The notes below the pieces were generated by a model. That model worked only from the letters and a program-made list of their open reading frames with translations. It ran no database searches and was not told the DNA's origin. Position numbers and translations under genes: made by a program. A stretch of 64,000 bases of DNA from contig JAANYP010003850.1 in NCBI GenBank assembly GCA_020465985.1, positions 1,426,001-1,490,000 on the forward strand. The letters are read 5' to 3'. The DNA comes from Centrapalus pauciflorus. Lineage: Eukaryota > Streptophyta > Magnoliopsida > Asterales > Asteraceae. Below are positions 11,657 through 25,285 of this stretch, in pieces (position 1 is the stretch's first letter; each line of letters begins with the position of its first letter).

Positions 11657-14600
11657 TGTATACAAAGAAGTTGCAAGTCATGCATTTGCAGGTGATACCT
11701 GTATCAAGAAAGCCATCTCTATAACCAAGTTGTTCAGGTAACCAAGAACAAGACCGACTACGCCTCTGGCCACTGTTGATGAACCCACATCAATGCCTAG
11801 CTGCAAAAAGGATAATATAAACTCATGATTCATGAAGTTGATTTCTACCCTAAAGCCAAAAACCAGATGGTTTGACTTTTAATAGTCAATGTTTACTTCT
11901 TTTCTTAGAACAGATCATCAAACCACATTACCTCCAAGTAATTCTTCCCGCGAAAATAATTTACTTCAAGTGCTTGACCTATCAAACAAGCTTTCTTTCC
12001 CACACTTTGCTTTACTAACCATGATCCCTACAAGTCAAACCACCATCAATGTCAAAGTAAAAAACTTTAGTTTTCATTCTTAAACCTCAAGGCAGTGTAA
12101 AAGTTTAAAAGAACAATGATAACCTTAGATATGTATGGTATAAGCTTAAATCTTGAATTTTTAAAAGATTCATCCCCATTGACAAAGCGTTCTAACAACG
12201 GACAAGATCCCAATGGAGTTCTCATCATGTAGTAAAGAGCGAGACTGTATGTGGTCGTGCCTGGAACCTGTATTATAGGCTGCCACCAATTATATACAAA
12301 AACCTAAAGAGATCTCCCAACGTTAACATGATTATAGCGGTATGCACCTGTATGTTAATAATAAAGAAGAACTCAGGGCCACCATGTGCTGCATATTTCT
12401 GCAAAGTTTCAAGTAGATTCTGTTATAAGACTTATTTAATCACCTGTGTGTCGTCAAACTAATTAATGAAGGATCAGACCTGAACAATTCCCCCAGGTCG
12501 GCCTGCAAGATCATCTTCACGCTTATCGGATCGTAGCCAATCTGCAGCAACCAACTGCATCAAGGTACCTTTTGCAGTGTGCTGCAAGTGATTCGTTAAA
12601 TGGATGTTTGGTTTTGTTTTTGTGTGGAAAAGACAAGATATAATGAAAGGATACCTTGCGTTGGTCTTTGAGATAGTTATCACCACGAACAAGAAACGAG
12701 GAAGGATCGGCAGATGTCCAACTACAAGGCAGATTACAGTTGGGGTCTTTTTGAAATGTTGATCCATAGTGATATGATGCATTTGACTCCCGGGACACTT
12801 CTTGTAAATCCATATAACCCTTCTTTTGAACTGCAAGATCATGAAGTTTTTTCACGAAGCCAGCAGCCGATGACAGTTTAGGCTGACAGTTTTCCTGCAC
12901 AGTCAAGAAAAGTACGCCAGAAAAGGTTTTAAGGCACTATTTTTCCTGTAAGAAACATGAAAAAGAAGCTGATATATTGTGAACTTCTAAAAACACTATA
13001 GTAACCAGTACCACATAGCATTGTTGGGAGCTTTCAGTTGGCCAATCATGCTCATTGTCTGAAGGTTCAGAGACATCGTAGAACTCATCAGAAGCATCAT
13101 TTAATCCGGTCAGATTTGATGAACAACCTGAAACTAGCGCATCGTTTGTGTCTTCCATTTTGTCATCCCCTGAACTTATTTGATCATCTTCAGTTTTCCT
13201 CTGCTGCTGTATATTCATATGAACATACCCGACTTCTCTACATAAAAATTCAGGACCGCATAGCTCCCCTGCTCTGGCCCTGAATAGCTCTCTCAATGCT
13301 AAATAACACCAAAAGAACACCTTTGAAGGTAACTTTCTTGCTCATGAAATGCATAGAATAAGAGGGCCAACCGACCAAGAACTGAAAACCACTTCCATAT
13401 TTATTCTTATTCATATATCCATAAAAATGAACTTTTAAAGATAGATGAGGCAGTTTTCTTTCAATAGAAAGTATACCTGAAACTCTACAAAGCATACGGA
13501 TTGTCAAGGATTTGGCAGATCTTTTCGGCAAATAGGACTTCCATAACTTCCAATCTACAGAAAGCATATGTTTAACAACGGATTCTTTTCCTTGATTCAC
13601 AGGGCTAACCACAAATCCTCCACCTGAACCATAATAATAATCAGAAATACTTAAAAAATTTGTTCCAGGCACTTGACTAAAATTTTTGAAACATATAATT
13701 ACTTTGAATGTAAGCTCGAACATAGGCCTCTTGTGGTGGACATTTGCTATGGATCACCGAGTGATAGAGTATAACTGTTAAAATAACAAAATTAATACAT
13801 TACAATGTCACAATGAATTACTTTATCAAAATAAAATAAGAAAACAAATGAATGATACCATAAGTGCCATCATCTTCCCTTCTCCAGTATCTCCTCAAGA
13901 GTAAATCTCTTCGTTTTGTTCCCCTGAAAATCCATATGGATGTATCAAAAAATTTTCTCTCTAATTGTTAGATTGTTTAGATGTACGGAGTGCCAACCAT
14001 GGTAACCAATCTCTACATAGTTGCACGTGTATTATGTCTGTATGACCATCAAGATGCTCAACCACCATGCCACGATTGAAACAGAAGTCCCATCTGGAGA
14101 TGTAGGAGATAGAAATGTAGTAGTTATTATTGTCGTTGACAATGGATTCTTTACTTATGTTTCTTATATTTAGACAAAGTTAAATTGCATCAACAAGTTT
14201 GAATCGTGCAAAGCCTTGCACACTCGTTTTATAGTTCATGGAGGATAAATAATGTAAGAATTGCGTTTTAGAGTGATCGAAAGTCAAAATACGTGGAATA
14301 TTTCAAGGAAACTTACTCGGTTCTGGACGGACCAAGAGACATGAGGATTCTGAAAACGGCCTCTGAAGTTCCCTCAACTACACCAACAGCCATTATAGCC
14401 TGGTGACCATCCCGGTGCTGCATATCACAACATGTATAATTCACATAAAGAAAAGGTTTCGAGTCACTTGATACCCTTTAAAAAGCAAGGAACCTCACCC
14501 TCAGATTAGAATAATTGTCTTTTGCTTCTTTGAATAGCCGAAGCCCTGCAAATGTAACATAAAATGAATAAGGGAACTGTTCAAAAGATTTCTTCATAGC

Positions 14601-16153
14601 TTTGGTTCTGCCATATCCTCCTTCAGTTCCAAAAATGAGGTATAAGTTGCCTTTACCGACCAAAAAAGTCTGGTTTAACTTTATTATGCAGAAACAACAT
14701 TGCTTTAAAGTAATCCATGTTCATACCATTTTGACAACCAAAAATTTTCCATGGTGAAGGTGCTATAACATCCGGCATCATAGCATCCACATGCACTCTA
14801 GCAGATGATGTCCAGTCTAAAGAATGTGTATGGGTGGTGCTTTTAGAATCATTTAATCTGTCGACACAAAGCATTTGAGATCATCAAGGGTATGGATTCA
14901 TTAGTAATGTTTCATATCTTTTTCAATAAAATCAAATACGTTATATGTTACTTAAAAGGCTGCCATCGTCTCTTTGAGTTTGTTCCTGTTTCCATTGCAA
15001 CATCGTGTAATGAATGTATCCACCTAGCGGCTTCTTCTGGACTGCTTGCTCCTAACTGTGGAACCAAATTTTTAAAAAATGTGAAATCAAATAATTCAAG
15101 AACCTCAACTAGAAAGTTCTTCAATAAATACTGCGATACCTTAAGGCAATCTTTGTGATTTGACGTATTGTAAACGGTGAAAATGAAAAAGACCTGCGGA
15201 TTGAAAGCAAATAACACCACAAACATTATATCTGAAATATAAGTGAAAAGATGCGATGTGTTTCTTGGGAATAAAACGACAAGCATGAGATACAATACAC
15301 ATACTTTTCTATTAAAGCTCTCTCTTCCATTGTCAGTGACTCGTATGCAGGAGTCAACAATCGCACTTCGTAGTGGCTCCTGAGGATAAAAAAATGGAAA
15401 TATTGATAAGCCAATTGTGCTTACCGATTTTTCTGATTTCTTATGATATTGTTTAACATATTAAAGCTTGCAAATAAAATCAGATTTGTGGTTAATTACA
15501 GACTTTCGAGTTTTATTACAGTACTTCATATGCAGTTTATACAGCCACAAGACAATCGTTCAAATCAAAATGACATACAAACAAACAAAAATGACCAAAC
15601 TGAAAACGACACAACCAGTAGGCAACAATTGCAAGAAAACACCCTTAATAACATATTAGCATGCCAAATTGCTAACAATGATTAAGTCAACAATGACATT
15701 GAACACAGCACGCCTAAAATGGCAAAGTGAAAAAGACATTATTGACTTCTTTACATGAATTGCGTCCCATTTTATGTGTTTCATTCCCATTAGCAATAAA
15801 TCATAATCAAGAACAGAACCAGAAAATGGACCCTAATTTTTTAAAAGGAGATCATAATCAAATAATTGTTCAAACCGCAACGTATGGCAGTGATTGAGAT
15901 TATGAAAGAAGATGAGACGTGAAACGTAACTAAAATGTAAAAATGTATGTACATGATGGGTGGATGGATTATGAATAGAGAATTGTAGTGGAGAATGTAC
16001 CTGAGTGTCTGACGAGGGTATTGATTTGAAGCTGTTGAGGGAGTGATTCTGGAGAATAAAATACCTTCGTCGAGCGTATTGTAATCCAAAAGGATTGAAA
16101 CGAATGAGATACAACCATCCCTCCATTCTTCCATCTGGGTTGTGTAGATCCAT
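11458..16153 (-). CDS. EDR2-like PH-START-DUF1336 lipid-binding protein (19 exons, 722 aa)
   Basis: Coding exons, minus strand: 16153-16001, 15379-15305, 15193-15140, 15055-14952, 14857-14727, 14545-14499, 14417-14317, 14093-13998, 13923-13859, 13774-13703, 13623-13477, 13298-13012, 12894-12655, 12581-12480, 12398-12348, 12267-12124, 12027-11932, 11800-11699, 11559-11458. All introns are GT-AG, phases agree and the sum is 2169 bp. Domains: PH at about residues 10-115 (EGWLYLIRFNPFGLQYARRR; SSPEEAARWIHSL), START at about 165-385 (GHQAIMAVGVVEGTSEAVF; EHLDGHTDII), an acidic Ser/Asp/Glu linker at about 375-440, and DUF1336 at about 470-690 (SSFLVRGDNYLKDQRK; DVGSSTVARGVVGLV). Length and order match the EDR2 family, especially the At3g54800/At2g28320 type. 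Arabidopsis EDR2 restrains powdery-mildew defence and senescence and its PH domain binds phosphatidylinositol-4-phosphate; a similar role here is inferred. The start is the first ATG before the PH domain. No damage seen. Confidence 0.93.
11585..11654. repeat. (TA)35 microsatellite in the last intron of the EDR2-like gene
   Basis: An uninterrupted AT dinucleotide run fills half of the 139-bp terminal intron (11560-11698). Its near edge lies about 25 bases from the 3' splice site of the last exon. Confidence 0.95.
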
Positions 16154-16500
16154 CTATAGAGAGAATGTGAAACCCTATCTAGGTATTGTTGAATAGGTAG
16201 TGTAATTGAATTGATATAGATAGAAGAATCAAGTAAGTAACAAGAAGATTGCTTTGCGTGTAGTAATGTAGCAAAGATTGAAGTAAAAGTAAAAGAAAAA
16301 GGGACGATGATCCTCTGATTGGACTCTAGTCTTGATGGATAGATAGACAGGGGAATCGGAATCGGAATCGGAATCGGAATCAGAGAGGATAAAAGATCAG
16401 AAACCGAGGATGTCGGGAGGGAGGTGTATTTGGATGGATTTTCTACCAAATTAAACAAACTTTCTCTGAATACCAACTGGAACTGCATGCTCAGACAGAG
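16154..16500 (-). promoter_or_regulatory. 5' UTR/promoter-proximal region of the EDR2-like gene with (GGAATC)5
   Basis: Directly upstream of the start codon. A hexanucleotide repeat of five GGAATC units sits at 16352-16381 (GATTCC on the coding strand). A minus-strand ATG at 16488 opens a 215-codon frame that overlaps the true start out of frame; if transcripts reach that far it would be a long upstream frame. The transcription start cannot be placed. Confidence 0.45.
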
Positions 16501-18367
16501 ACGTTGTTGTATTTGCCTCTTTTTTTTTTTTCCCCTTAAAAGTTAAAATACTTAAAACAGCAACCTTATTAATTTTCAAATTTAATTTAGGACGTTACGT
16601 TACTATTTGCACCCACTGCGAGAACGAGAGTAGTAGGTATGGATCCCAATTTATTTTTATCCATATCTTCTTATCATTTTATTCTGTTCATAATAACAAG
16701 ATCAACTTTCTATCTCAATATCCCCAAAAAATATATTTTTTTCTAATAAGAATGTGTTTGTAAAAGGGATGTAAATAAAATTTTTCCTATTAATTAATTG
16801 AATCAATTATTAATGTATTTATTTGTTAATTAAAATTTGTTTGATTATTAAAAATGAAAAGTAAAGCTTTCTAGTTAAGTTAATATTCATGGTTTTAGAA
16901 ACATCTTATTGATCAATCACAAAACTAATTTATTATATTTTCAGGGTTTCCTAAACAAGTTGATGACCACCATCAATTGGAAGTTTTCCTAACAACCTTC
17001 ATACAAACTATTTTTATTAAACAACTTAGACTAAATCAAAAATTGTCTATCAACTGGCATATTATAACGAATAATAAATAGATCTTATACATTGTGTTTT
17101 CAAAATATTTCATTATAAATAAGAAAAGTGAAGAGAAGGAAGTGAAGGAAGAAGTAGCAGAGCAAGTTTAAATAACACAGTTTGAAACTTTAATATTGAT
17201 TTCTTCATTTCCTTTCAAATTGGACAAAAAGAATTTTAAGATAATTTTTCTCTCTTTCCTTCTGTGATAATGCTCCGAGAACATGCTAGATTATTGATTT
17301 CTTTCAATTTCTTTTTCTTCCCTCATTTTCTTTCAAAATCTCTTTTCAAGAATTCAGCGTCAAACTAAACAATTATCAACCAAGAGAGTGTACAATTAGT
17401 AACAAATAATTTGTAAAAGAGAAGCTTGTGATCTAGATGGCCATGAACAAAAAAATGTATTTTAAATTAAAACACTTGATAGTTATTTTTTAATGTAATG
17501 AAAATGCATATCAAAGAAGCAAAAAATACTTAATTGTGATATGTCCATGTAAACTAGTTTTCATATCAAAATCACTTACTTAAGCAATAATTCAGACTTT
17601 TGACTTTTATTCATTTATATTTCCAAAGTCATAACAACATACCAAATTCAACATCAGCTACCAACCATTCTTTGAAGCAATGAAAATTAAGGCACCATAT
17701 TCATACCTAAAAAAATGCTTGTATGCCTCAAAGCCAAAGAATAAGACACATAATCTATCTAAATTATAGTAAACCTGAAATGAGAAATATGAACAAAAGC
17801 CTGAAACAAATTTGCATACATTAAGTGCACCCAAGTTATATAGGTGCCAATCCCCAAGTAGCATTTACAAATTTTATATATAACCAAGAACAAGAATCAA
17901 GATACTAGCTTAAAGATAAGAGCATCAGTCATCATCATTGCAACCATGAATCCAAGATATATTTTAATGTATCTGTGTGTATGTGATTCAATGAAAAATC
18001 AATGTGCATTAGAAAATCATAGGAAACCAACATAGTACATAAACAATCTGAAATGTATCAAAAAGATTATTCAATGGCATTATAGGTATATTTTTTACAT
18101 CAAATTAGTAGATTTTGAAAATTAAATTTAATACTCGAAAGTATAATTATTATACTTTAGAGCCTTTGAGTTTTCATACTTATGGTTTAAGGTTGCATAT
18201 AGTCATGGCTTTTTGTTTGGTTCTGGTAGTTGGTTTAGCTTTTGGATGTGTTCTGCACCTTGCGTGAATAATTCATTTTTCTTGAGGTTTAATAAGATGT
18301 TTTCATACATACGTACGTACACATATATATACATATACACACATATGCATACATACAAATCTATATA
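16501..18367. other. AT-rich intergenic
   Basis: No gene recognised. Pyrimidine runs near 16520 lie just upstream of the EDR2-like gene, and a TACA/TATG-rich simple patch lies near 18308-18360. Confidence 0.4.
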
Positions 18368-18745
18368 GATTTAGGTTCAAATAAAGTACTATTTCTTATG
18401 CAGCGCATCCAAAAGTATTACTCTTAAAAATACTTTTTTTGAAATCTTTTATAAACATGTTTTAATTAATATTACTAAGATAATATATTAATTTCAAACG
18501 CATTCACACATTCTAAGTGAATGAAATAATGCATCACATAAATGTACGTTCAAATACATGTAAAATTATGTAAGTATATGTTCACATCATCTAATAAGAG
18601 TTAGGAAATGTGAATGTATGTGAAATTTACGTATCATCTTTATAACGTTAATTAAAATATGTTTATGAAAAAAATTTAAAAAGTTTTTTTTAACGTGATA
18701 CCTTTTGGTGCGGTGTGTAATGAGTAGTACTCTCTCGAAACACAT
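18368..18745. mobile_element. Foldback element family B, copy 1
   Basis: The left arm (from TTAGGTTCAAATAAAGTACT through GCAGCGCATCCAAAAGTATT) pairs with the right arm read in reverse (GAGTAGTACTC...ACACCGCACCAAAAGGTATC). Inner parts also pair (AAACATGTTTTAATTAAT with its reverse near 18648). The whole is about 380 bp with a short central spacer. A second copy lies near 51.7-52.05 kb, and one arm may recur near 19.16-19.26 kb. No clear target duplication was found. Confidence 0.6.
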
Positions 18746-18757
18746 TACATACATACC

Positions 18758-19140
18758 AGGGACGAGCAAAATCTCATTTTTTCCGTCCTATACCGGTACC
18801 GTTCAGAACCCGTCCTGGTACCAGTAACAATTAACCAAAGATGGTATGTTACTCAGGACCTATATGTGACTTAAATTGAGAGTCGGGAAAACGAGAGTCG
18901 AGACTAGTTTAATTTGAAAATTCCCGGTACCGATTTGGGAATATAAATAGTCATGTATATCGAACAATGGTACTAAAACCTAACTAGTACTGGTTTTCCG
19001 ATACCGAATACGGTACTAGTACCGATCTCGAATATCATAATTTGGTACGGTACTCGGTCTCGTATTTTCATCTAATTTGAGAGTTGGAGAATCGGGACTC
19101 GGAACGGATCTATACGGGTACTAGTCTCAAACTCATCCCT
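18758..19140. mobile_element. Element rich in GGTACCG words, AGGGAYGAG tips
   Basis: It begins AGGGACGAGCAAAATCTCA and ends ...CTCAAACTCATCCCT, giving imperfect inverted tips (AGGGACGAG / AGGGATGAG). The interior repeats CGGTACCG, GGTACTAG and CCGATACCG-type words far above background. Both flanks carry ATTACATAC-like sequence, but no exact duplication adjoins the tips. Superfamily unknown. Confidence 0.5.
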
Positions 19141-19538
19141 ATATTACATACACACATACACACACAGATTCAAAAAAGTATCACCCGAAATCAAGTGTAC
19201 GTGAAGGTATCGTGTTTAAAAATCTTCTTTTTAAATTTTTTTCACAATATTATTTAAATTAGTATTATACACATTTTATATATATTTCAAGATACATTTA
19301 CAAAATCTATGTTCTTAAAAATATTATGAATGATCTTATACGTTTCTATGAATAATCATTAATATTATTTTTATTAACCATTAACAAAATTTATTTTCGA
19401 ATTTTAATGTATAAAGGTATGATATTTGTAATAAAATGGTTTATAATAATGATTTATTCATGTTTATGTAATTTGTGAATGATCATTCACAATGTGGTAC
19501 AGTCGGTACGTTCGACTTTTAAAGTGCGTTAATGAACT

Positions 19539-19594
<56 letters not shown>

Positions 19595-20082
19595 CACACA
19601 CACATATATAGTGTCGGAGTAATTACAGATCTAAATTTGATGCAGAACCGCATAACCAATATTCGAAGTTGAATATTTAAATTTATGACGTTTATTTCAT
19701 ATTAAATATACAAATTTCAGATGATTGAAAAAAAAAATTAAAACTATATAATAACGGGTTACCTTTCGAAAATGATAAATTTCTTGATTTCATTATATAA
19801 TTTTTTTTAAATTAATAATTATGTTATTTAATTTTAAAAGTTGATTTTGCAATTTTGCACTATCTTTATATGTATGTATACATACATAGGATGAAGATCT
19901 ACAAAACATCATTTATTAAGCATCGTGACATCTATCAAAAATTGACAAAGCAGCATCATTTAAAGTCTATGCATGTTATAATTGACTTATTTTTATGAAT
20001 TGAAAACAATGAACTTAATTAAACTTATTTATGTTTGATTTGTTGAACGCAATGATATTTTCACATATTAAAGCTTGAGAAT
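19141..20082. repeat. Intergenic with compound (CT)n(TA)n(CA)n microsatellite
   Basis: A (CT)20 run at 19541-19580 passes into (TA)7 and (CA)5 up to about 19604. Near 19160-19260 a stretch resembles one arm of foldback family B. Otherwise AT-rich with no gene. Confidence 0.6.
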
Positions 20083-20934
20083 GTAATGAACAGGGGCGGA
20101 CCTAGTTAAATCGCATGGGTGTCACTCGACACCGATAAATTTTCAAAATACTGAGTTGCGTATGTATAAAAAATCTGAGTGACACATGGGATTTTTTTTA
20201 GTGACACCTACGAAAAATTTATACAATTATAAAATACATATCTAAATTATTTTATTGTTTTTATTACTTAAATTTATTGAAATAACACTGAGTTTTTATC
20301 AAAAAGTTTTTTTTAGAAAAGCCCAAATCAGTTAATTTAATTTAGTTAGCCCAAAAGTTTTTAAAAAAACCCAAAAAAACAATACCCAAACCTGTTAGAG
20401 GAGCTTTTGAAACCCTAAATCATTTTTGCTCACTGCTTGCTCACCTTCAGCCTCACCCTCACAGCTCACCTTTGAAAGTTGAAACCCTGAACGGAACGCC
20501 TACGCTGCTCACCGGCCACCGCTCTCCCGACTGGACGACTCTCTATCTATTTTTCTCTCTCTGGCAAGTGCTTAAGTTACTAAGTGAGTTATGCCTTAGA
20601 GTATGCTTATTTTCTAAGTGTACTAGTGGAGTAGACATTTTATTTATATAAATATAATAAAGTATACATGTTTAGTGTTTATTTTTTAAGGTTTATATCA
20701 ATTGTTAAACTTATTTGTTAATTCTTTAAAAAAATTTAGGTTAACGGACAAATTTTTTATCAAAGAAAGTTTGAATCATTTTAGAAAAATCTTGTTATTC
20801 GTTAATTTTGTGTCGGGAACCCGTTTCAATGACCCGATTCATTTTAGAAAATATTTCGAAAATCTATGTTTTAAATTTATACTAAAAAAGTGACATCAAT
20901 AACATAAATTCCTGAATCCGCCCCTGGTAATGAA
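20083..20934. mobile_element. Non-autonomous hAT element, 836 bp
   Basis: The body at 20091-20926 starts CAGGGGCGGACCTAG and ends CCTGAATCCGCCCCTG, inverted tips of CAGGGGCGGA. The 8-bp duplication GTAATGAA is perfect at 20083-20090 and 20927-20934. These are textbook hAT ends. No transposase frame is visible; a C-rich patch at 20400-20530 looks like retained 5' untranslated sequence of a larger parent. It is probably an internal deletion derivative. Confidence 0.85.
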
Positions 20935-22089
20935 ACCAATGGATCATATAATTGTATGAGAGTGTGTGAATGAATTACACATCCACTGGGATATCTCATT
21001 CATCACATGATTTTTTTAAATTTTACTAATAAAATTGAAAACCAAATTATATACACTTATAATGTTACTTTATAAAATGGTGCATAAAAAATTAAACAAT
21101 TTTATCGTGTAGTATGATACTTCTGGAATCCTATAATGTTGTTGCGTAATTAATCTTCTTGCTATAGAGGCAAATATATAAACTAGTGAAAAAAAAACAT
21201 CAACCAAGAAAATGTTACAACATTTGTGAAATAATGTAACATAATCATGAAAAGAAATAAGAGGAAGAGCCTTTTGTTGAAAGTCAAATAGGCATAATGA
21301 AATGAAATACCATGTCAATGGATATGATTATGAATATGAATATGATGGGTTTCCACTTTCCATTGTGGCATGGGCCATTTTTGTGTGACCAAAGCCACAC
21401 ACAAAAGCTCATCTTTCCTCTTCTTAAAGTTTTATATATAATTCCCATTTTGATAATTTCATGTCACTAAAGATACACTCAATTATTTGAGGGCATTGCT
21501 ATATGTACACCCTTCTACTTAATTTTTACTTGTCACGTGCTCCATTACTCGTATGATTTTTGTTACTGACGTGAGACCCAATAATTAAAAGTTAATCTTC
21601 TTTCACATTAAAAATGAATGTATGATTAACAATCGAGTGGGTGTGAATGTAAAATTACCCTTACTTGATGATGTTAACGTTACAAGATGAAAATAATATA
21701 TGCTTAACGTTTCATGATTTTACACACATAACATAATCAAAGTCTGGTATGTGTATCGTTATCTAATTATTTTTTAAAAAAAATGCTACGGGACATAAAA
21801 ACAAATGATACTATACCATTTATATATAAAGTTGTATATGAATAACATTGCAAGTATTCTTATATAAAGTACAACAAACACAAAAACATATACCCCAAAA
21901 CAAGTCATTTCTTGTTTATGTACATTATCCCAAAAAAAAACATCATTTGAAGTCGAAACCAAAAAGATAAAAGACCAAAATCAACAACCCTAATTGCCAT
22001 TTTCACCATATTATACCCTAATTCCCAGTTTTCCCCCAATTTTTTTTTTTTTTATTTCTTTACACATTTTGACACAAAAAATTGTTTTT
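20935..22089. other. Intergenic; 3' flank of the RING-VWA gene at its right edge
   Basis: AT-rich, no gene. A minus-strand AATAAA (plus TTTATT at 22051-22056) lies about 35 bases past the RING-VWA stop codon and could be a polyadenylation signal, although that would make a very short 3' UTR. Confidence 0.35.
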
Positions 22090-25000
22090 TCACCTTGGCT
22101 TTGGTTGCGAAGCGAACGACGACCAAGTGGGTCGAACCAGATTAGCCTGGGATCGAGTTAACATCTCCGTCATTGATGGAGTTTGATAGGCTTGAACAAG
22201 GCTTGATCCATCGGTTGAGTCCCCACGAGCCGTGGCTCGTTGCCAAGAGTGCGAACTTAGACCGGATAATATATAAGCTCTTCCCGACGCCTCGTATACA
22301 TGTCTGCTAGCCATCCTTTCTTGCATTTCCTTGAGCTCCGCATCTAGTGCTATGCAGAGACGGTCTCTGGATTTGGCTGATACGCTTCCTGACATAATCT
22401 TCCGGCAGTTCTCGAGGGTGGAAATGGCGCGTGCTAGATCACCCTCTTCGGCTGCGGTTCTTGCTTCCATCATAGCTTCTGCTGATTGTAACCGGTTCCT
22501 TTGTCTATCGACTTCGATTGAAACAACGTTCTCTTTGCCGAGATTTTCTGGTCTTTTGATTGTCACTTCTTCACTTGCTAACTTCACCGTTTCTTTTGTC
22601 AAGGGATCGGTATAATAGCAATTCACCTTCAATAACAATGTCTCGTTGCTCGATGTCAACTCTGTCTCTGTTGGGACGTTAACCGACACAAGAAAATCCC
22701 TCTCTTCATCGGCATACAAATCTCCGACATCAATACATCCGGATTTCCTATCGGGCATCAAGTGATTGTTGTAACTACCAGCTTTCAAAGATTGAAGCCG
22801 AATGTTCGGGTTCGCACTCTCGATTATCACTTGTAGACCTTTGACCACGACACTCAAAAGGCCACCAATGCACTGCGCAAACGCATCTTGAATCACACCT
22901 TCTGTCTCGATGAATGAAAACGTCCCACCAGATATCTCGGAAATCGAGTGCATCGAAGAAGCATCATGGTCAACCCCAAAACCAAAAGAATGAACCGGAA
23001 TCTTGACTCCTGAACCACCCTGACCACCATGGATGGATAGAGGAAGAAGTAACTGGTAGTTCAACCGGTTTTGGTCCCTACCTGAATTCGAACCCCCGCT
23101 CACAGTGTACGTATCCTGCCCGTCTGATAAAAGTATTATACTCGCTACAGGGTTTTTCTCACGACGATCTTCCATCACTTTACCGCCTTTTCTCAGACCT
23201 TCAGCAATATTCGTCCCGCCATTTGCCACCAGTGAGTTGACAGCTTGGAGAGCATGTTGCTTCCCTGTATCTGACATTTTCCGAAGTGGGAAGAGGCGGC
23301 GGGCGGTAGAAGAGAAGGCGACCACCGACAATCTATCAGCCGGTCCAAGATTCTGTATCACAAAACCCATGGCACGTTTAAGTAACGCGAGCTTTGTGCC
23401 AGCCATGCTACCACTGATATCAAGAACAGTGACTAGATCAACCGGGGCTCGTGGAGTCTGATTAACCTGACTTAACGTATGACCGGACTTGACTCCAGAA
23501 GCAGAAACCGGAGCTTTGAGGTGGATCAAAACAGTAAAATCATCAACAGTTTTAAGCCGTGGCACAGCCTGAACCTCAGTGTATGTTTTCATCAACACCC
23601 TTGTTAAAGATGACACGTCTGATGTATTGTTTGAAGTTTGTCGATCCAAAGCTTCATCGTCATTGAAGACAGCAGGCTCGTTGGCCGGGAAAATCGGGGT
23701 GGAGACATGGCGGTTGGAGTTCTGTCGTCGAGGAAGCTGGCGGATAACGGTTACGACCGGATTATCTTGCGACCAGTTGACAGGATTGATTCTTGTAGTT
23801 CCTAAAGGAGGGTCCAAAGCAGCAGTTGAACCTTGTAACGGAACTTGTTTCCATTTTGCTCGGCAAACCGGACAGATTTGGTTGCCGTGTTTGACATTGG
23901 ATGCAATACATTGAAAATGGAAGGAATGCGAACACTCCGCCGTGAAAATGGCCTGACCTTCACCGCGCTTCATCGACGTTAAGCATATCGTGCATTTCTG
24001 AAAAGTCAGAATCAAAGAGAATATTGTTTTTAGTTGAGGTGAGGAATTTTCCAAAACTCGTTGAAAAATTAAGAAAAAAAAAAATCAGAAAACAAGAAGC
24101 ATTTGGCTACTACAAGGTATCATAAAGAAAGTCAAAAAACCAAATCATAGACAAATGTTTGGTTGTTTTAAAGGTCAACAATGAGTAGTCAACAAATGAG
24201 GCATTTTTTTTTATTTTAGTATTTCCATGAGGGAATTAATGTTATTTTAAGAAATAAGAAAATGAAAATGAAAGGTAAAACGTGAATATTTGGTAAGATA
24301 ATATAAATCATGGATAGACATAGACGATATCCAGCTAACCAATCGGATCTGTTATGGAAAAGATAACCTCATCATCCATGTTTACAAAAACTGATTGGTT
24401 ACAACTTACAAAGATGATAGATAAATGTTGTTCAATACCACAACACAACCAAATAATAATAAACCAAATAGTGTACTTTAGGGGCAATTTTGTAATTTCT
24501 TCAATCAATAGCTCAAGCTAGTTCCAAAAGTTATTTCAAATAACATTTCATTTTGAAACTTATAGTTTTAAAAAGCTCCCTGTATAAAATGATCTGTCAA
24601 ACAAAGCTTGAGTTTGATCTTTTAAAAACAATAAGCTCAAACTCCTATAAACTATATAGATATATATTAAAGGTCATAATTACACCTATTACATTTGTTA
24701 ATTTTCTTTCATTGAGGTTGAAGTTTAAACGTATTTAATTGATGTAATTGTAGATTAGAAATTTATGGATTGATGAAGTGGTTATATAAACTCGAATTTA
24801 TTGAACTTTTAGTTCATAATTATATATATGATATTTAGTTATGATTGTGACAATTCCTTTCTTCTATGTTATACACTTATATTGTCTTAATATCGATACA
24901 TTGTTTTCAAAATATGACAATAAATCACGACTTGTTATTAAGTTTGAAATTTTGGTACTAACAACATACACAATGATTAATAGGTTGAGGATGCCCTAAG

Positions 25001-25238
25001 GTCTTTTATTATACTTTTTCTTTCTATTTTTTATTATATTATATATATCCCAAATTAAGTCCATTTTAAATAACAAGTTGACACTTTTTAGGCCTTCTTT
25101 CTACTTGTGTGCTGTTTTGTTGTATCGTGTACGCAATTAATTTACATTAGGTTTCTTCATTGCTTTACTAAATTTCACCTCTGTTATTGTTTATTTTAGT
25201 TTATTTCTATACAACTATAAACCCAACTATAAAGCAGG

Positions 25239-25285
<47 letters not shown>

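Noticed and set aside
11444..11665. Minus-strand frame rich in Tyr-Ile repeats
   Set aside because: Produced by reading the (TA)n tract; only 11458-11559 is a real exon, in a different frame.
22331..23914. Three plus-strand frames of 94-118 codons
   Set aside because: Antisense shadows of the RING-VWA exon.
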